From: Agathobacter sp.
Lineage (GTDB): Bacteria > Bacillota > Clostridia > Lachnospirales > Lachnospiraceae
Assembly (NCBI GenBank): GCA_022772675.1
Contig: JALEZW010000046.1
Coordinates: 109,411-173,410 of the forward strand
Reading direction: 5' to 3'
DNA length: 64,000 bases
The position numbers were made by a program, and so were the translations under genes. Numbering within the stretch: position 1 is the first letter of the stretch; every line of letters starts with the position of its first letter. Under the pieces are notes generated by a model. The model was not told where the DNA came from. It was given only the letters and a program-made list of their open reading frames with translations, and ran no database searches. Below are positions 61,038 through 64,000 of this stretch, piece after piece.

Positions 61038-62341
61038 GCCGTGTAATTGTGATAGGGGGCGGACCTTCCGGTATGATGGCGGCCTATGGGGCGGCCGAAA
61101 AGGGACATGACGTTACGCTTTTAGAACAGAATGAAAAACTTGGAAAAAAATTATATATTACAGGAAAAGGGCGGTGCAATCTGACAAATGCCTGCGATAT
61201 GGAACAGCTTTTCTCCAATGTGATGAGTAACCGGAAATTTTTATACAGTGCCTTTTACGGGTTTGATAACCGACAGGTGATTGACTTTTTTGAATCCCAT
61301 GGAATGCCTACCAAAACAGAGAGAGGAAACCGGGTCTTTCCGGTATCGGATCATTCCTCAGATGTCACAGCAGCACTGGAAAGAGCTTTAAAGGAAAAAA
61401 AAGTCACGGTGCGGCTTCACACAAAGGTGGAATATCTTCTTACGGAAGAGCAATCCCATGAGGAACAGAAGGTATCTGAACAGGAACAGCAGACATTACA
61501 CCGGAAAACTGAGAAAACAGGAACCGGCAGAAGAATTACAGGAGTTGCCCTTGCAAACGGAAGTATATTAAAAGCAGATGCTTTGATTGTCGCGACCGGA
61601 GGAATTTCCTATCCGTCTACAGGAGCAACCGGAGATGGATACCGCATGGCGGAATCATGTGGACACCGGATTGTGAAGGAAACACCATCCCTGGTACCCT
61701 TTGAGACAAAGGAATCCTGGGTGCAGGAGCTGCAGGGGTTGTCCCTTCGAAATGTGCAGGTATCTGTTTTCAGAGGGAAAAAGAAACTTTATGAAGATTT
61801 CGGAGAGATGCTGTTTACCCATTTTGGCGTGAGTGGCCCTTTGATTTTATCGGCAAGTGGCATGATACCGGCAAAAGAGTTTGATCAGGAATTGTCCCTT
61901 TTTATAGATTTAAAACCGGCACTGGATGAGGAACAGCTGGATAAACGAATCCTTCGTGAATTTGACGGGATGAAAAATAAACAGTTTAAAAATTCACTGG
62001 TGCATCTGCTTCCTGCCAAACTGATTCCGGTTGTGGTAAAATTGTCATGTATCGATCCGAATCAAAAGATTAATGAGATTTCAAAGGAAGAGAGGCAGAA
62101 GCTCCTGCAGATACTAAAACATCTGCCGCTTACCGTGACAGGACTTCGGGGATGGAATGAGGCAATCATTACAAAAGGCGGAGTATCTGTTAAGGATGTG
62201 AATCCATCAACTATGGAGTCAAAAATAGTAAACGGACTTTATTTCTGTGGGGAAGTGCTGGATCTGGATGCACTTACCGGCGGCTATAATCTGCAGATTG
62301 CATGGTCTACCGGGCATCTGGCAGGTACATCGGTAAGATGA
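61034..62341 (+). CDS. BaiN/HI0933-family flavoprotein (NAD(P)/FAD-dependent oxidoreductase)
   Basis: A 435-residue flavoprotein: N-terminal dinucleotide motif VIVIGGGPSGMMAAYGAAE, the family signature GKKLYITGKGRCNLTNAC, central ALIVATGGISYPSTGATGDGY, and C-terminal GGYNLQIAWSTG. Family includes YhiN/HI0933 and the bile-acid enzyme BaiN, but most members have no proven substrate, so a bile-acid role should not be assumed. An insertion of charged residues (about 143-165, SHEEQKVSEQEQQTLHRK) is present. ATG overlaps the regulator stop, so the two are translationally coupled. Confidence 0.88.
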   Translation: MSRVIVIGGGPSGMMAAYGAAEKGHDVTLLEQNEKLGKKLYITGKGRCNLTNACDMEQLFSNVMSNRKFLYSAFYGFDNRQVIDFFESHGMPTKTERGNRVFPVSDHSSDVTAALERALKEKKVTVRLHTKVEYLLTEEQSHEEQKVSEQEQQTLHRKTEKTGTGRRITGVALANGSILKADALIVATGGISYPSTGATGDGYRMAESCGHRIVKETPSLVPFETKESWVQELQGLSLRNVQVSVFRGKKKLYEDFGEMLFTHFGVSGPLILSASGMIPAKEFDQELSLFIDLKPALDEEQLDKRILREFDGMKNKQFKNSLVHLLPAKLIPVVVKLSCIDPNQKINEISKEERQKLLQILKHLPLTVTGLRGWNEAIITKGGVSVKDVNPSTMESKIVNGLYFCGEVLDLDALTGGYNLQIAWSTGHLAGTSVR

Positions 62342-62431
62342 GAGTCAGCGGGATATCCCAAATAGATATGAGTGCCAAGCTATAGCGGAGTATTTGATAT
62401 TTCATAATTTCAAAAATATGGAGGAATAAAA

Positions 62432-63094
62432 ATGGTTAATATTGCAATTGATGGACCGGCAGGAGCCGGAAAAAGTACTATTGCAAAGAAACTTGCAGCT
62501 GATTTAGGATATGTCTATGTGGATACTGGTGCCATGTACCGTTCCATGGCATATTATTTTCTGACAAATCACATTGACGCAGGTGATGAAAAGGCAGTAG
62601 AAGCGGCATGTCCGGATGTGAACGTGACAATTCAGTATGTGAACGGGGAACAACAGGTGCTGTTAAACGGTGAAAACGTAAACAGTGTCATCCGGAAGGA
62701 AGAAGTAGGAAATATGGCCAGCACGATCAGTGTATATCCGGTTGTCCGTACAAAGCTTGTGGAGCTGCAGAGACAGCTGGCCGCAAAGGAAAATGTGATA
62801 ATGGATGGGCGTGATATCGGAACGGTGGTGCTGCCGGATGCCAATGTAAAGATTTATCTGACTGCAAGTTCCAAAGTGCGTGCCCAGCGCAGATTTGATG
62901 AACTGACAGAAAAAGGAATTTCCTGCGATATGAGTGAAATTGAGAAGGATATCATTGACAGGGATTACCGGGATATGCACCGGGAGACATCTCCCCTTAA
63001 GCAGGCTGAGGATGCCATTCTTTTGGATTCTTCTGATCTGGATATTGAGGGTGTGGTTGCAAAAATGAAGGAAATTATCCAGAAAGCGGTGTAG
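62432..63094 (+). CDS. cmk: Cytidylate kinase
   Basis: Phosphorylates CMP/dCMP (220 aa). P-loop IAIDGPAGAGKSTIAKKLA, YVDTGAMYRSMAYYFL, VIMDGRDIGTVVLPDANVKIY (in parts), and lid region ERD-type DRDYRDMHRETSPLKQAEDA. SD GGAGGAA before ATG 62432. Start of the conserved cmk-ispH-rpsA order. The 90-bp gap before it contains only a GGGATATCCC palindrome (62350-62359). Confidence 0.96.
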   Translation: MVNIAIDGPAGAGKSTIAKKLAADLGYVYVDTGAMYRSMAYYFLTNHIDAGDEKAVEAACPDVNVTIQYVNGEQQVLLNGENVNSVIRKEEVGNMASTISVYPVVRTKLVELQRQLAAKENVIMDGRDIGTVVLPDANVKIYLTASSKVRAQRRFDELTEKGISCDMSEIEKDIIDRDYRDMHRETSPLKQAEDAILLDSSDLDIEGVVAKMKEIIQKAV

Positions 63095-63095
63095 A

Positions 63096-63950
63096 ATGGG
63101 ACTGATCGTAGCAAAGTCTGCCGGATACTGCTTCGGGGTACACCGGGCAGTGGATATGGTTTATAAAGAAGCGGAGAAGGGGACTGTTCCGGTTTATACC
63201 TATGGACCGATCATTCACAATGAGGAGGTCGTAAAGGATTTAAGGGAACGGGGAGTGCAGGTGATAAGCAATCTGGAGGAATTGAAAACACTGCCTCACG
63301 GAAAAATTATCATCCGCTCCCATGGAATCAGCCGGACAGAGTATGAGAAAATGAAGGAGTACGGATTTGAAATTCTCGATGCCACCTGCCCCTTCGTTCT
63401 TAAAATTCACAGGCTGGTGGAGGAGTACAGCAAAAAAGGCTATAAGATTGTGATTGCCGGAAATAAGGACCATCCAGAGGTGAAAGGCATTCTCGGATGG
63501 GTAGAAAATGAGCAGGCATATACCATTTCAGGACCGTCAGATGTGTCTTTTTTACCATTTGAACAGGGCGAAAAGGTGTGTCTGGTAGCGCAGACGACAT
63601 TTAACTACAATAAATTTAAAGAATTGGTTGAAATTATAGAGAAAAAAGGGTATGATATAATTGTTTTAGATACAATCTGCAATGCAACGGAGGAGAGGCA
63701 GAGGGAAGCACGCAGGGTCGCTGCTGAATCGGACGTTATGATTGTGATTGGGGACCGGCATAGTTCCAATACACAGAAGTTGTATGAGATATCTAAAAAG
63801 GAATGTGCAAATACTTACTATATACAAACGAGTAAAGATATGGATTATCATCAGATAAAATCCATCAATAACGTAGGTATTACCGCAGGGGCTTCAACCC
63901 CAAACTATATCATCGAGGAGGTTTCAAAGAATGTCAGAAATGAGCTTTGA
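63096..63950 (+). CDS. ispH: 4-hydroxy-3-methylbut-2-enyl diphosphate reductase
   Basis: Last MEP-pathway enzyme, [4Fe-4S] protein yielding IPP and DMAPP (284 aa). Iron-sulfur cysteines: GYCFGVHRAV (Cys12), DATCPFVLKIH and DTICNATEERQ; also KDHPEVKGILGWV, AQTTFNYNKF and the phosphate-binding SSNTQKLYE and AGASTPNYIIEEV. Starts one base after the cmk stop. Its 3' end overlaps the S1-like gene by 20 bp; in some Clostridia ispH and rpsA are fused. Confidence 0.96.
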   Translation: MGLIVAKSAGYCFGVHRAVDMVYKEAEKGTVPVYTYGPIIHNEEVVKDLRERGVQVISNLEELKTLPHGKIIIRSHGISRTEYEKMKEYGFEILDATCPFVLKIHRLVEEYSKKGYKIVIAGNKDHPEVKGILGWVENEQAYTISGPSDVSFLPFEQGEKVCLVAQTTFNYNKFKELVEIIEKKGYDIIVLDTICNATEERQREARRVAAESDVMIVIGDRHSSNTQKLYEISKKECANTYYIQTSKDMDYHQIKSINNVGITAGASTPNYIIEEVSKNVRNEL

Positions 63951-64000
63951 ACAAATGTTGGAAGAATCTTTAAAAACAATAAGAAATGGAGAAGTGGTAG
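63931..64000 (+). CDS. rpsA: S1-domain ribosomal protein (RpsA-like), 5' end only
   Basis: Begins at ATG 63931 within the last codons of ispH, with GAGGAGG at 63915-63921 as SD. The 23 visible codons read MSEMSFEQMLEESLKTIRNG followed by E-V-V, the usual start of clostridial S1 proteins before the first S1 repeat. The gene continues beyond the window. Confidence 0.8.
   Translation, partial: MSEMSFEQMLEESLKTIRNGEVV

Noticed and set aside
61034..62341. Reading the BaiN-family gene as a bile-acid dehydroxylation gene
   Set aside because: The family is broad, no other bai genes are present, and the neighbours are a regulator and cmk.
62350..62359. GGGATATCCC palindrome before cmk as an operator
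   Set aside because: Too short and without a promoter nearby to support a regulatory call.

Overview
The window is a low-to-medium GC Firmicutes chromosome segment, most like a motile Lachnospiraceae (Clostridium cluster XIVa type). Reasons: PolC-type DNA polymerase III, the Bacillus/Clostridium order cheD-sigD-swrB-rpsB-tsf-pyrH-frr-uppS-cdsA-dxr-rseP-polC, the rimP-nusA-ylxR-ylxQ-infB-rbfA-nrnA-truB-ribF block, a putative ispH-rpsA junction, and a Na+-pumping decarboxylase operon. Nearly everything is on the + strand. The species is not determinable from the sequence alone.

Layout. 1-2920: tail of a flagellar/chemotaxis operon (cheD end, fliA/sigD, SwrB-like protein, small unknowns). 3119-17643: long housekeeping run (rpsB, tsf, polysaccharide deacetylase, bactofilin, pyrH, frr, uppS, cdsA, dxr, rseP, ispG, polC) joining translation, envelope lipids and the MEP pathway. 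17663-23670: a DUF5050-like beta-propeller protein (minus), pheA, ppx/HD, ppk. 23710-24998: infC-rpmI-rplT behind a transcription-attenuation leader. 25030-27094: AraC regulator (minus) divergent from galE. 27213-27504: two identical tRNA-Glu(CTC) genes. 27668-35914: the nusA-infB block. 35968-37768: NlpC/P60 hydrolase and, convergent to it, a Uma2 nuclease.

37884-46384 is the most unusual region, a sulfur/cysteine island. Two cre-like operators precede a sulfate/thiosulfate ABC transporter (SBP, CysT, CysW, CysA). Then come a serine O-acetyltransferase gene with an out-of-frame internal deletion, a tRNA-Cys(GCA)-like gene with a non-standard discriminator base, a JAMM peptidase, a MoaD-like/MoeB-like/rhodanese three-domain fusion, a family 2A encapsulin shell gene that also carries an out-of-frame internal deletion, and an intact SufS-type cysteine desulfurase with the long N-terminal extension typical of encapsulin cargo. 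The parts suggest sulfur-carrier-protein cysteine/sulfur metabolism once linked to a desulfurase nanocompartment, now with the shell and the acetyltransferase broken.

46535-64000: rpsO, pnp, an intracellular subtilisin, cardiolipin synthase, scpA-scpB, a DD-carboxypeptidase, a five-gene biotin-dependent Na+ decarboxylase/transcarboxylase operon, an RpiR regulator, a BaiN-type flavoprotein, cmk, ispH and the start of an S1-domain protein (rpsA) that runs off the window. No CRISPR array, insertion sequence or prophage was seen.
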